64,000 bases of DNA from Rickettsiella massiliensis 20B (lineage in GTDB: Bacteria > Pseudomonadota > Gammaproteobacteria > Diplorickettsiales > Diplorickettsiaceae), in contig NZ_AJGC01000002.1 in NCBI RefSeq assembly GCF_000257395.1, forward strand, positions 355,001 through 419,000. The letters run 5' to 3'. Both the position numbers and the translations under genes were made by a program. The notes below the pieces were generated by a model. It was given only the letters and a program-made list of their open reading frames with translations, did not search any database and was not told the DNA's origin. Positions 18,225-28,934 of the stretch are shown piece by piece. Within the stretch, counting starts at the first letter, position 1, and every line of letters starts with the position of its first letter.

Positions 18225-20671
18225 GACAATCTCCTGAAGACGTTTCTTTCGGTGTTGAAGAAGGGATCACACAAGCAGAAGATTGGGTTTTTCCTGCTTT
18301 TTCTATTTTCCCGCGTAGTCGCAGAATCAGCCCTAAAAAAAGCAAACCGATAATCAAAAAATACAGTAAAGATTGTTTAGGATGTTCTGTAAATGTGGCC
18401 CCTTGGTAAAATAACGTTGCGACGCCATACGCGATACCGGTACTCCACAAGACTGAAAAAATCGACCAATAGCGTCCAATTTCACGGCGCATGACTGCCA
18501 TGGTCGAGACACAGGGAAAATACAGCAGAATAAATAATAAATAAGCAAACGCACCGATTTTTCCATCAAAGTTTTGTGCCATGACACCATAGACACCGGA
18601 ATTCACTGCGGGTGTTTCCATTTTATTGGCAAGAGGATTAAATAAATGTTCACTTAACGCTAAAAAATTATTCGGAATCGACAATGCCGCGGCTTTTAAC
18701 TGTTCAGGAATGCTGGTTTGTTCTTCAACTTCTTCGCTTAAATGACCGGCCTGTGAATAAAGGGTATTTAATGTTCCAACGACGACTTCTTTGGCTAATA
18801 GACCGGTGGTTAACCCGACGGTGGCGGGCCAATTTTCTTTCTGTAGACCCAGTGGATAAAACAATGGTGTAACAGTTCTTCCAATTTGCGACAAAATCGA
18901 TTCGGAGTTGGCTTCACCCGAAAGACGAGTACCCTGCAGACTAACTGAATTTAAAAAGCCGATTAATAAGCAAATGGGAATAATAAAGCGACCCGCTTTG
19001 ACTAAAAATAATTTGAGTCGTTGCCAGGTATTAAGTAGCAAAGTACGCCAGTGAGGGAAGTGGTAATTTGGGAGTTCTAAAATCATGGGCGTGCTATTTC
19101 CTTTTAAGGTAGTTTTTCCTAGCAATAAGCCAGTTAAAATCGCCATGACAATTCCGATAAGATATAACGAAAAAATGATTAATGGGCCACCATGGGGGAA
19201 GAATGCCGCAACAAACAGCACATAGACGGTACATGAATGGCGCCATCATCGACGTTAAAATTCGATCACGTGGCGCCGCCAACGTCCGTGTTCCCATAAT
19301 GGTGGGCACATTACAACCGAAGCCAACAATCAAGGGGACAAAGGCTTTTCCCGGCAAACCAATTTTGGCCATCAGTCGATCAATCACAAAGGCTGCACGT
19401 GCCATGTATCCCGAATCTTCGAGCAGCGATAAAAAAAGAAACATCGCCCCAATCACAGGAATAAAGGTGACCACCGTATTGATACCTTTTCCTAATCCGT
19501 TTGCAGCGAGAGCAACGAGCCAGGGTGGACATTGCAGTGTTTGGAGAATCGAGGAGGTTCCATGAATAAACAGTGCAGTACTCCCTATATCAAAAAAGTC
19601 TTGGAACGCTCCACCAATATTAATGGCAAAGAGAAAGAGGGCGTACATCATTAAAAGAAAAATCGGAATGCCCAACCAGCGATTTAACACAAGACGATCA
19701 ATTTTCGTTGTGAAGGAGGTTGGACGTTTCTGATGCGTACAACTTTGTTTGACTACCGTTTGTACCCAGCGATAACGTGCATCGGCGATGAGTAAGTCCG
19801 GTTGTTCGCCGAGTTGCATTTTGAGTGTATTGTATTGAAGTTTAGCATAAGCTTGTTCGCCATCGGAAAGACCATTTTTAGCAAAGGGATCCTCTTCAAG
19901 CAGCCGTAAAGCATGCCATGAGGCCGGATAATTATCTTCTCGGTGAGCGAGGCGTTGCTGCAACGATTCCCAGGTCTTTTGTAATAAAGGACGCCAAGTA
20001 TAATGAGGCATGGATGTGTTGTGAGGAGGCTGTGCAAGCGCTTGGTACAAAGCGGTGAGTCCTTTGCCACGATGGGCCACCATTGGAATGACCGGGCAGC
20101 CTAATACTAAACTCAGTTGATCACAATCAATGACCAGACCTCGACGTTGCGCAATGTCCATCATATTGAGGACCACAATGATGGGTAGTTGCATTTCTAA
20201 TAATTGGGCCGTGAGGTACAGTTGGCGTTCAAGGTTACTGGCATCGACAACATTGATGACTCGATCAGGTCGATGTGAAAGTAAATAATCACACGCGATA
20301 TATTCATCCATCGCGCTATTTTCGGCAACAATGCTTAATGAATAGGTTCCAGGCAAATCGACGGCCGCATAACGTTGCTGGTTAATCGTGCAATAACCGG
20401 TTTTTTTCTCGACGGTTACGCCCGACCAATTACCAATTTTTTGTTTACTCCCCGTTAATGCATTAAACAGGACACTTTTTCCACAATTAGGGTTCCCTGC
20501 AATGGCAATCGAGCCAACTTGTGAAGGTGTCGATACTTTCAGTGTCGACGTATTGGAAATATTATGTCGCGGGTCGACCGTGCGCGGACGATTATGTGGA
20601 ATGGGTTTCCCAGCTTGTCTAGTTGTAATCGACTCAATCCACTTGCGAAGGCACCTTATTTTATTTTTCAT
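18217..20671 (-). CDS. feoB: Ferrous iron transporter FeoB (frame-shifting internal deletion)
   Basis: The N-terminal GTPase domain has IAIAGNPNCGKSVLFNALTG (G1), DLPGTYSL (G3) and LNMMD (G4). Gate-type membrane segments follow, including GYMARAAFVIDRLM and FVPLIVGFGCNVPTIMGTRT. The frame breaks near 19215-19235: one frame ends in MMAPFM plus unrelated residues, the other resumes as VYVLFVAAFFPHGGPL. The family pattern predicts SCGARL in between, so about 17 bases appear missing. The remaining C-terminal membrane helices are intact to the stop. I chose the Met at 20671 because the upstream frame overlaps feoA further; a roughly 50-residue extension precedes the GTPase domain. Confidence 0.9.
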
Positions 20672-20688
20672 GATTGATTTATCGGATT

Positions 20689-20937
20689 TTAATTTGAAAG
20701 TGCGACGTAAATATGACACGCTTCAGTAGAACGTAAACCAAATTGACTGCCTCGAACCTCGAGTTGTAATGGGTCACCCAACGGCGCGCGGCGCACAAGT
20801 CGGATGGGTGTTTGCCGAACAAGACCCAAGTGTTGTAAAAATTTCTGATAATCGGCGGCCATGTTTGGGCTAAACTCTTGGACAATCGCTGATTGTCCAG
20901 GTTTTAATTCGGTTAAAGGGATAATTTTTTGTGTCAT
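20689..20937 (-). CDS. feoA: Ferrous iron transport protein FeoA
   Basis: An 82-residue SH3-like FeoA: ITPLTELKPGQ-type start, LQHLGLVRQTPIRLVRRAPLGDP and a closing LRSTEACHIYVAL, the standard pattern that ends in a FeoA ALR-x-x-EA-like motif. FeoA assists FeoB at the inner membrane. First gene of feoABC with a Fur-box-like site just upstream of its start. The length is normal and the frame is intact. Confidence 0.9.
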   Translation of the reverse strand: MTQKIIPLTELKPGQSAIVQEFSPNMAADYQKFLQHLGLVRQTPIRLVRRAPLGDPLQLEVRGSQFGLRSTEACHIYVALSN

Positions 20938-20950
20938 AAACCGGATTTAA

Positions 20951-20969
20951 ATGAGAATGATTACCATTT
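20951..20969 (-). promoter_or_regulatory. Fur-box-like operator upstream of feoA
   Basis: The sequence ATGAGAATGATTACCATTT, 14 bases before the feoA ATG, resembles the 19-bp Fur consensus (GATAATGATAATCATTATC) with dyad symmetry around ATGATTACCAT. In the family, iron-loaded Fur represses feo; binding here is inference. Confidence 0.6.
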
Positions 20970-21073
20970 ATAGTAAGGGTTTTGGGTGACCGAAGCAAGT
21001 AATCCATGTATGCTTTTTTCAATTATTTTTCCTAATTTGACCGGGTCGGCCCATATTGTAAGGTCCTCATTCT

Positions 21074-22569
21074 ATGTATTTTAAGCAATTATTAAAAGGG
21101 ATTGTTGATTGGCCCGTTGCGGAGGGCGCCAATCCTTGGATTCAGGGTCTTTGTCAAGATAGTCGGCAACTGAAAACCGGCGATTTGTTTTTTGCGTATC
21201 CGGGGAGTCAAAACGATGGTCGTGATTTTATCGATGCGGCGATGGCTCATAACGTCGCCGCCATTTTATTCGAGTCCAGAGCCGATGGGGTCGTGCCGGC
21301 AACAAACATACCCTGTATCCCGATAAAAGGGCTCGGCGCCTATCTTGGTTTAATTGCGGCACGTTTTTACGGTTACCCCAGCCAAAAAATGGCAGTGATT
21401 GGGGTGACGGGAACCAACGGAAAAACGTCTTGTACCCACTTTTTAGCGCAAAGTTTGCAGCGTTTGCAACGTCGTTGCGCGGTGATTGGGACATTGGGTA
21501 ATGGCTTGTATCCGCAATTAACGCCGAGCGCGTTAACAACACCCGATGCATTGGAATTACAGCAATTACTCGCACAATTTCATCAGCAAGGCGCGGATAC
21601 CGTTGTCATGGAAGTTTCTTCACATCGTTTAGCACAACAACGTTTAAATGGAACGATTTTTTCAAGTACCGCCTTGACCAATTTAACACGCGATCATTTA
21701 GATTATCATCAAACCATGGCGCACTATGCGCAGGCTAAGCGCTCATTATTTTATTTTGCCAGGTGTTGAACACGTGGTCCTCAATGCAGAGGATACGTTT
21801 GCTCAGGCATGGATAGCCGATTTAGCCATACAACGTGCACTCGTTCTCTATTCTTTACACGCGCCTCAAGCCGCGGTTGCGCAGATTTCCCATGTTTGGG
21901 TTCGACGTTATGTTTGTCAGCAACCCGGTTTGCGTGCCGACGTGGTGACTCCGTGGGGAGAAATACAGATTGAAAACCCGTATTTAATGGGGGTTTTCAA
22001 TTTAAAGTAACTTGCTGTTAGTCTTAACTTTGCTGAAACTGCAGGGTTTTACGTTAACGGCTATTGCCCAAGTTCTACATGAAATTCAGGGGGTGCCTGG
22101 ACGAATGGAGTCGTTTTATGCGCCCAATCAACCACTGGTTATTGTCGATTATGCGCATACCCCAGATGCCTTACAACAAGTTTTATTGGCACTGCGCCCC
22201 CATTGTCGTGGTCAATTATATTGTGTGTTTGGTTGTGGGGGCGATCGTGATCGCGGTAAACGGCCACTTATGGCACGCGTGGCTGAGCAATATGCAGACC
22301 GTGTGATGTTAACGGACGATAATCCACGTTTTGAAGATCCAGAACAGATTATCTGTGAAATTCAACAAGGATTTTCAGGGTTAACACCGGTCCAAATCGA
22401 ACGAGATCGAGGAAAAGCGATTCAGAAAGCTTGGCGGCAAGCGCAAGCCGGCGATGTAATTCTCATTGCAGGGAAGGGGCATGAACCTTATCAACGCATC
22501 GCCGGCGTAGACCATCCCTTTAGCGATGCGATCGAGGTTCAGCATTTAGTAAACGCTCATAAAGCCTGA
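21074..22569 (+). CDS. murE: UDP-MurNAc-tripeptide synthetase MurE (two frameshifts)
   Basis: MurE adds meso-diaminopimelate to UDP-MurNAc-L-Ala-D-Glu in the cytoplasm. Seen: DSRQLKTGDLFFAYPG, the ATP loop VIGVTGTNGKTSCTHFL, NLTRDHLDYHQTM, then in shifted frames LPGVEHVVLNAED, GVPGRMES, VDYAHTPDALQ, and DDNPRFEDPE (the DNPR motif that reads diaminopimelate). Breaks: near 21755, where a T4 run would need one more T, and near 22005, where AAAGT would need one fewer A. Joined length is about 498 residues, normal for MurE. It is convergent with the glycosyltransferase gene, overlapping by 50 bases. No ftsI or ftsL precedes it. Confidence 0.92.
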
Positions 22570-23641
22570 GTGTTTTTTCAATAAACGGCTGGGCGGCAAA
22601 TTCCGTAACCGCTTTTTTTCGGGCCTGTTGACCCAACTCTGTGAGCGTTTCTTTTTGGGTAAATAGAGTAGTGAGCGTACGAGTGAGCGTCGCTAAATCA
22701 TCGCAGGGCACAATCCAACCGTCTTGTTGTGGCGTGACATTTTCTGGTAACCCACCATAGTCGGACACCAACATGGGTAAACCCATCGCCATCATTTCGC
22801 GACAGGCAAACGAAATGGTCTCTTCAGCATTCGATAAAACAAAACCGATATCCCCGACGCCGAGCATCGGTCGAACATCCGTTAAAAACCCAGGAAAAAT
22901 CACTTGAGAAGCCAAACCTAAATTTTGAATTGCCAATTGATCGGTAGTACTGGGTAACGCGCCAGCAATTAAAACCCGAATCGGGCTTCGTAATTCAGAA
23001 GGCAGCGCAGCCATGGCTGTTAACAACGAAAACCAGTTTTTACAACGCGCGGTTCCGGCATTGGAAACAAACACCAGATTTTTTTCATCTAAGCCATATT
23101 GTGCGCGTAAACGCTTCTTTTCAGTTAGAGAAACGGGTTGATAAAATTCGGTATCGATACCATTAGGAATTGTCTCAATTTTGTGGGTAGGCAACCCCGC
23201 TTGTAAAAGATGACGTCGCGTGGCTTGACTGACCGCAATGATCGCATCGCTCCCAGAGTGCATCCTTAACCAAGCACCTGGTTTTATTTTTAAGGCATTA
23301 TGTTTGGTGACTACTAAGCGAGGTCGATGTTTTAAAAACGGATAAACACAGAGTACGGCACGATGATCTGCCGAACCATTAATATGAATGACATCAAAGG
23401 CTTGCTTTTCAAGCCAACGTTTGAACTTCCAAAGTGAAGCGATCTGCCACTTTCGAAAAATCGCTTTATAATTGATCGCAAAACAAGGGAAGGTATCTTC
23501 AAGGGTAGTATAGAGTCGAGAGTGGGGCGGACAGGCGACGGCAACGGTGTGTTGTGTGCCCAGTGCGTTGATTAATTGTAGAAGATAGGTATCTTGGCCA
23601 CCGCCCAAGGCTTCATGAAAATTACACAATAAAATACGCAT
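22520..23641 (-). CDS. Group 4 glycosyltransferase (GT-B), probably envelope polysaccharide/LPS
   Basis: A 373-residue GT4 protein, frame intact. N-terminal Rossmann domain: RILLCNFHEALGGGQDTYLLQL (GGG donor-side turn) and FDVIHINGSADHRAV. C-terminal domain: VFVSNAGTARCKNW, VLIAGALP, VIFPGFLTDVRPMLGVGDIGFVLSNAEETISFACREMMAMGLPML; the E-x7-E-like element occurs as EETISFACREMMA. It would transfer a sugar from a nucleotide donor; donor and acceptor are unknown. Its 3' end overlaps murE by 50 bases tail to tail, and it sits between murE and murF, which are normally adjacent. No other LPS gene flanks it. Confidence 0.85.
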   Translation of the reverse strand: MRILLCNFHEALGGGQDTYLLQLINALGTQHTVAVACPPHSRLYTTLEDTFPCFAINYKAIFRKWQIASLWKFKRWLEKQAFDVIHINGSADHRAVLCVYPFLKHRPRLVVTKHNALKIKPGAWLRMHSGSDAIIAVSQATRRHLLQAGLPTHKIETIPNGIDTEFYQPVSLTEKKRLRAQYGLDEKNLVFVSNAGTARCKNWFSLLTAMAALPSELRSPIRVLIAGALPSTTDQLAIQNLGLASQVIFPGFLTDVRPMLGVGDIGFVLSNAEETISFACREMMAMGLPMLVSDYGGLPENVTPQQDGWIVPCDDLATLTRTLTTLFTQKETLTELGQQARKKAVTEFAAQPFIEKTLRLYERLLNAEPRSHR

Positions 23642-23724
23642 ATTATTATTGTTAGCTGAAATTTGAAAAAATTATTACACTACAGTATATAGATGAGTCG
23701 CATTTTTTTCATTAGGATCATTGT

Positions 23725-25058
23725 GTGAGATTATCCGAATTAGCGCATTGGCTAAATGGACAACACGTTGGAACGGATCCCATTTTCAATAGCGTGAGTT
23801 TAGATTCACGCGTGCTGGAAAAAGGTGCCTTATTTATTGCAATAAAAGGCGATCAATTTGATGGGCATAAGTTTATTGAGCAAGCGCAACAACATGGTGC
23901 CGTCGCGGCGTTAGTTGAACAGGCCATTCCTTCATCCGGTTTGCCTTATGTGCAGGTAGCGGATACACGTCAAGCGCTGGGTATTTTGGCGCATCGGCAT
24001 CGCCAACAATTTACGATTCCAGTCATTGCATTAACCGGTAGTTGTGGGAAAACCACGACAAAAGAAATGTTACGTGCGATTTTGCAGCACAGTGGTCCTG
24101 TATTAGCGAGTATTAAAAGCTTTAATAATGATATTGGTGTTCCGCTCACCTTACTTAATCTTAATTCCAGCCATCGTTTTGCTGTCATTGAATTGGGAGC
24201 CAATCATTTAGGTGAAATTGCGACGCTGAGTCAAATGGTTCAACCAACTTTGGCGTTAATTACCAATATTGCACCCGCGCATTTACAAGGTTTTGGTTCA
24301 ATTGAAAAGGTAGCGGAAGCGAAATCAGAAATATTTTTAGGGTTACCGCCCACCGGCGTCGCTTTGTTTGAAAAGGCAGCAAAGTTTGCTGGTATGTGGC
24401 GTGAAAAACTGACTGAGCATCGTATCGTGGAATTTGGATTACATCACGCCCCGTTTTCTGTCGAACATCTGCAGCTAGATGAACAAGGGTGTGCCCACTT
24501 CCACTGCGTCACGCCTCAAGGTACTATAGCCATCCATTTAGCACTACCTGGACAACATAATGTACTGAATGCGTTGGCGGCGACGGCGGTTGCAACCGAG
24601 TTAGAGATTCCTTTAGCACAAATTAAACGTGGTTTAGAAACCATGGCCGATGTGCCTGGACGTTTGGCACGACAAAAAAGTCGGCAAGGCACTTGTATCA
24701 TTGATGATACTTACAACGCGAATCCAGGTTCTGTGCAAGCGGCGCTACAATTTTTAGCGGCATGTTCTGGAAAACGTATTTTGTGTTTGGTGAAATGGCC
24801 GAATTAGGTGAACACGCCGCGCGTTATCATCAACAAGTCGGTGATCTTGCTAAAAAGCTGGGTATCGACGCGCTCTACACGTGTGGTGAACTGACCGCGT
24901 TGACTACTGAAACGTTTGGTGGTGGCGCACAACATTATGCGACGCAACAAGCGTTACTGGCTGCACTGCAGCCACAGTTACAAGCGGACACAACGGTATT
25001 AGTAAAAGGATCACGACGTGCACAAATGGATAAAATTGTATCGGCACTACTCGCTTAA
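23725..25058 (+). CDS. murF: UDP-MurNAc-pentapeptide synthetase MurF (one frameshift)
   Basis: MurF adds D-Ala-D-Ala to UDP-MurNAc-tripeptide. Start GTG at 23725. Motifs: LDSRVLEKGALFIAIKG, ALTGSCGKTTTKEML (ATP loop), FNNDIGVPLTLL, IELGANHLGEI, NIAPAHLQGFGS, and IIDDTYNANPGS. The frame breaks near 24780: LCLVKWPN ends one frame while the other gives VFGEMAELGEH, the expected family continuation; one G appears missing in the TTGTG context. The joined length of about 444 residues is normal. mraY follows, so murF-mraY keep part of the cell-wall cluster order. Confidence 0.92.
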
Positions 25059-25167
25059 TTTAGGCGTGTTAATGGGTCTCGCGGATGAATCGCGATAAAC
25101 TCTTTTTTAGGATAGCCATTCATTGTGTAAAAACTTAAAGCAATCCTGCGGCGATTGATGGGGACGG

Positions 25168-26194
25168 ATGTTATTGTGGTTAACAGCATATCTAGCAAAT
25201 TTTTACCGTGTATTTCATGTGTTTCAATAATCTGACGCTGCGTGCGATCCTCGCAACGTTAACCGCGTTTACCTTGTCTTTATGGTTAGGCCCGCGGTTA
25301 ATCCAACTACTCAGTCATTATCAATGGGGACAGCCGATTCGTGATGATGGTCCCCAGGCACACTTAAGTAAAGCCGGAACGCCGACCATGGGTGGGGCGC
25401 TTATTTTAATTGCGATTCTCTTGACGACGCTTCTTTGGTCTAATCTTAGCAATTTTTCGATTTGGATCGTTTTATTCGCCATGACCAGTTTTGGTTGCAT
25501 TGGGTTTGTCGATGATTATTTTAAACTCATTTTAAAAAATAGCCGGGGGCTAATCTCGCGGTGGAAGTATTTTTGGCAATCTGTGTTTGGTTTAGGTATT
25601 GCGATACTTTTGTATGTCCATGCGCAACTACCGATTGAAACTCAATTGATGATTCCCTTTTTCAAGAATTGGTTGATTCCTCTCGGCTGGTTATACATCC
25701 CGTGGGTATACTTAGTGATCGTTGGGAGCAGTAATGCAGTGAACTTGACCGATGGCTTAGATGGACTGGCTATTTTGCCGACGGTATTGGTCGGCGGGGC
25801 GTTAGGTATTTTTGCTTATTTAACCGGAAATGTGACGTATGCAAAATATTTGGCGATTCCGTTTGTTCCCGGAGTCGGTGAAATCGTCGTCATTTGTGGT
25901 GCGCTGGTCGGTGCAGGACTGGGCTTTCTTTGGTTTAATACTTACCCTGCGCAAATTTTTATGGGTGATGTCGGTTCATTAGGATTAGGGGCAACGTTAG
26001 GATGTATTGCCGTGGTAGTGCTTATTCTCCAAGTCATCTCTTTTCGATTGACGGGCAAACGAATTTTTCGGATGGCACCGATTCATCATCACTTTGAATT
26101 AAAAGGATGGCCCGAGCCGCGAGTGATTGTTCGTTTTTGGATTATTACCGTTATTTTGGTTTTATTTGGGTTAGCGACGCTTAAACTGCGTTAA
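25168..26194 (+). CDS. mraY: Phospho-MurNAc-pentapeptide-transferase MraY (one N-terminal frameshift)
   Basis: MraY makes lipid I at the inner membrane. I place the start at ATG 25168, because the frame there reads [19 protein letters not shown], the expected N-terminus, before breaking near 25225 and continuing as [15 protein letters not shown]. Seen after the break: [24 protein letters not shown] (catalytic Asp pair), [30 protein letters not shown] and [15 protein letters not shown], with about ten membrane segments. Total is about 341 residues, near the usual 360. It is followed by hflD rather than murD, so the classical cluster is broken here. Confidence 0.93.
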
Positions 26195-26225
26195 AGTATT
26201 TTTAAAAATAAGTTTACTGATTACA

Positions 26226-26856
26226 ATGAAACAACAAACAGATAGTCAGGATGTCGTATTGGCATTTTCAGGTCGCGGTATTGGTACGTGATTTGGCGCG
26301 TCACGGCGAAACGAATGAGCACGCCTTACAAGCAAGTTTACAAACTATTTATTGTTTAAACCCAGAAACTGTCGTTCAGGTTTATGGTGACCCGGCACAT
26401 TTTCGTTTAGGCTTGCAAGCGTTGGTTCAGACATTTAGGCGTTCAAAAGTGGATCGTGACAAAGATATTGGGCGCTATTTGCTTGGCTTATTGCATCTAG
26501 AACGTAAGTTGCATCGTGCCCCAGAACAAAAAAAAATCTTGGCGCAACGTATGAAGCATGCTTTAGCCCAAGCCAATTATTTTGCTTCTTCCCCTCAACG
26601 CGTGATCCAAGCGCTTGCAGAAAGTTATGTCGCGACCTTGGGTAAATTATCTTTTCGTTTGCATGTGATCGGGCAAACAAAATTCTTGCGTCGTCCAGAA
26701 ATTGTTGACCGAATCCGTGCGGTTTTATTAGCCGGTGTGCGCTCAGTGATTCTTTGGCGACAATTAGAAGGGACACGTTGGCAGCTTTTTTTCAAGCACC
26801 GCCATTTTGCAAACGTTGCCCAGCAAATGTTGGCAAGGTTGCCTGCGGATAAGTGA
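26226..26856 (+). CDS. hflD: Lysogenization regulator HflD/YcfC (one N-terminal frameshift)
   Basis: The ATG at 26226 opens MKQQTDSQDVVLAFSGRG, which fits the HflD N-terminus (ITLALAG in E. coli), then breaks within 40-60 bases. The second frame reads QVAVLVRDLARHGETNEHALQASL to the end: LHLERKL, SESYVATLGKLSFRLHVIG-like, VDRIRAVLLAGVRSVILWRQL. In E. coli HflD binds phage lambda CII and lies beside mnmA; here it sits between mraY and a decayed phosphotransferase gene, whose ATG overlaps its TGA. Length of about 209 residues is normal. Confidence 0.8.
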
Positions 26857-27742
26857 TGAGTCAACCTTGGCAAGCGGATATTTCAATCACCCTGACTCAG
26901 GCTCAGCGTTGCATTGAGCAACAATTTCCGGATCTGGGGCGGTTAAAAAAATTCAATTTATCAGTGAACGCTGGGATAACCGTGTTTTTGCGGTGAATGA
27001 AACTTATTTTTTTCGTTTTCCAAGTAGAGAAGTTGCGGTGGCACTCTTGGCACAAGAAAATCAATGTCTTCGCTTGCTTCAGACGCGGTTAAGTTGCGCG
27101 ATTCCAAATCCTCTTTATCAAGGGCAGCCTTGCGCAGATTTTCCTTATCCGTTTCAAGGTTATGTGCGTTTAGTTGGGAGCACAGATGAAACGTTAACAC
27201 AGGTTTAACGATAGAATCACATTAGAACCGTTTTGCTTGCTTTCTAAAACAGTTACAGTATCGATGCGCAGTAAGCTTGCGCTCTGGACGCAAAGGTCCC
27301 TGTGTTTTATCGAACTTATCTCCCGAAAATCATCGCAAACTTTACACAGCGTGTCGAAAAACTAAGGGGCGACCTTATAACAAGAAATTAAATCAATTGC
27401 AGCGACTTCTTTTTCACCGACTGAGTTTGTTTTAGTTCATGGCAATCTTTACTATAAGCATCTGTTATTTCAGCAAGGACAACTCAGTGGCGTGATCGAC
27501 TGGGGCGATATGAGCATTAGTCATCCAGTGGTTGATTATGCGATTTTATGGAGTTTTTCCCAAAAAGTAGTCATACGCATTTTTTTGAACAATATGGACC
27601 GGTGGACGAACCCATATGGCGTTACGCACGTTTTTTCGGTATTTATACCGTGATTTCTTGCTTAATCCATGGCGTGGATCAGTCTAATCAGATCATGGTT
27701 CAAAAATCCAGTGCGGCACTGCAGCGAGTTTATACAGAGTAG
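26856..27742 (+). pseudogene. Aminoglycoside-phosphotransferase-family (APH) kinase, decayed
   Basis: The ATG overlaps the hflD stop. Frame fragments give an APH-like fold: N-lobe NRVFAVNETYFFRFPSREVAVALL, the catalytic loop region FVLVHGNLYYKHLLF, then GVIDWGDMSISHPVVDYAIL (the metal-binding D of the DFG-like step) and a C-terminal helix region HGVDQSNQIMVQKSS. At least three frame breaks occur (near 26945, 27205-27420 and 27560). The catalytic HGD is HGN here. Such genes act on small molecules such as antibiotics, choline or homoserine; substrate is unknown. Multiple breaks plus the changed Asp indicate loss of function. Confidence 0.75.
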
Positions 27743-28312
27743 CGTATTGCTTGCAAACGATATCCATTTCATAATCGGATATTCTTTAGCGAAATGTTTA
27801 AGTATTACCTTGCTTTAAAGCCTGTTTACGTTTTTTTGAATAACGTTTTTGATTGAATGCAGCGTCTAGGGTAATCTCCTATTATTTTTTTGAGTTTTTA
27901 TAAGAAACTAAGATTTATTTAAGCACCACGAACAGGATTTTTTTCAAAGCAAACGTTCAAAATTAGTTTATGTGTAACAAGATTAACTCTTGAGGATAAG
28001 GATTTTCTCGATAAATAGGAAGTATCATAATTTGTAATAAAAATAGAGCTTTATTTTTTTAAACAGTTATTCATATAACTTTTAATAAGAATAATTTTTA
28101 GATGAGTTTAATATTTTATTTTTAAACGTTTCTTTTTTAGATAAAATATTAGATTAGGATGGCTAACAAATATCTTGCTAAAGATATCCGAATGTTCGTG
28201 TCGGCTTGACGATCGTTCTGCCTCTTCTGTGAATACATCTTTGTGCACTTTTAGAAAAAGTGCACAAGAGACGTTTGAAAACAAGTGATTATCAAAAATA
28301 ATAGGGAAAATG
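27743..28312. other. Non-coding AT-rich stretch with one inverted repeat
   Basis: No gene recognised. It starts the second AT-rich block. The only structured element is the stem at 28241-28267, listed separately. Confidence 0.5.
28241..28267. repeat. Inverted repeat/hairpin
   Basis: TTGTGCACTTTT followed by AAAAAGTGCACAA with a 2-3 base loop, an almost perfect 12-bp stem. It could be a terminator read from either side or a protein site; nothing recognisable ends at it. Confidence 0.55.
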
Positions 28313-28800
28313 TATGATGTATTACGAACTGAGTGTCACCTCTGCCCTCTACAACGCTTTTGTTGCCTTCGAGAAGGAAGAGAAACAAAAAATTTTTTAA
28401 AAGTACGGTGATTGGGAGACACAACCACTTTTTAATGTATTCGCTGCGTATTTGTATTGGCGTGAACCAATATGAAATATAGCATAAACAAAGAAAGTTA
28501 ATGACGATTGTCGGAAGTGTCTTGCTTGGCATGCTCCTCCTAATCTTTGTGTTATATCCTTTAGGTTTATTGAGCGCTTGGTGGCTTGCGCTCTTCATTT
28601 CTCCTTTTTATTATCGAGGAAATCCAAGAGTTAACCCAGTACTGTCTGGCTTCGTCTTATTGTCAGAAGCTAGAAGAAGCACTGACAACAGAAATCAGGT
28701 TGACGACAGAGTACACAGATACGTTACGTCTCAAGAACAAACGAGCGCCTCAATCACACAGAGTGATTGAATCTTTTGATACACCCCGTTGCCGTTGATT
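28313..28800 (+). pseudogene. Remnants of one or two small genes, one with a membrane segment
   Basis: An ATG at 28313 reads MMYYELSVTSALYNAF and, after an early TAA, continues in frame as DWETQPLFNVFAAYLYW. From 28501 a second start reads a hydrophobic MTIVGSVLLGMLLLIFVLYP segment, and a one-base shift near 28610 continues as EEIQELTQYCLASSYCQKLEE to a stop near 28800. Families are unknown. The arrangement just beyond an XRE regulator suggests a former mobile island. Confidence 0.35.
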
Positions 28801-28934
28801 CGGCTGAGGACGATTCCTCAGAATATTCAGTAACCAACGCAACGACAAAGAACACACCACGGCGATAACCGATTACGGGACAATGACGCATAGGAAGCAT
28901 AGTTAACTAAAAGTCTTTGTAACGCTTGCGACGC

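Noticed and set aside
28251-28598. Minus-strand open frame of 115 codons opposite the small-gene remnants
   Set aside because: It overlaps the better plus-strand frames and a hairpin; its sequence shows no recognisable family.
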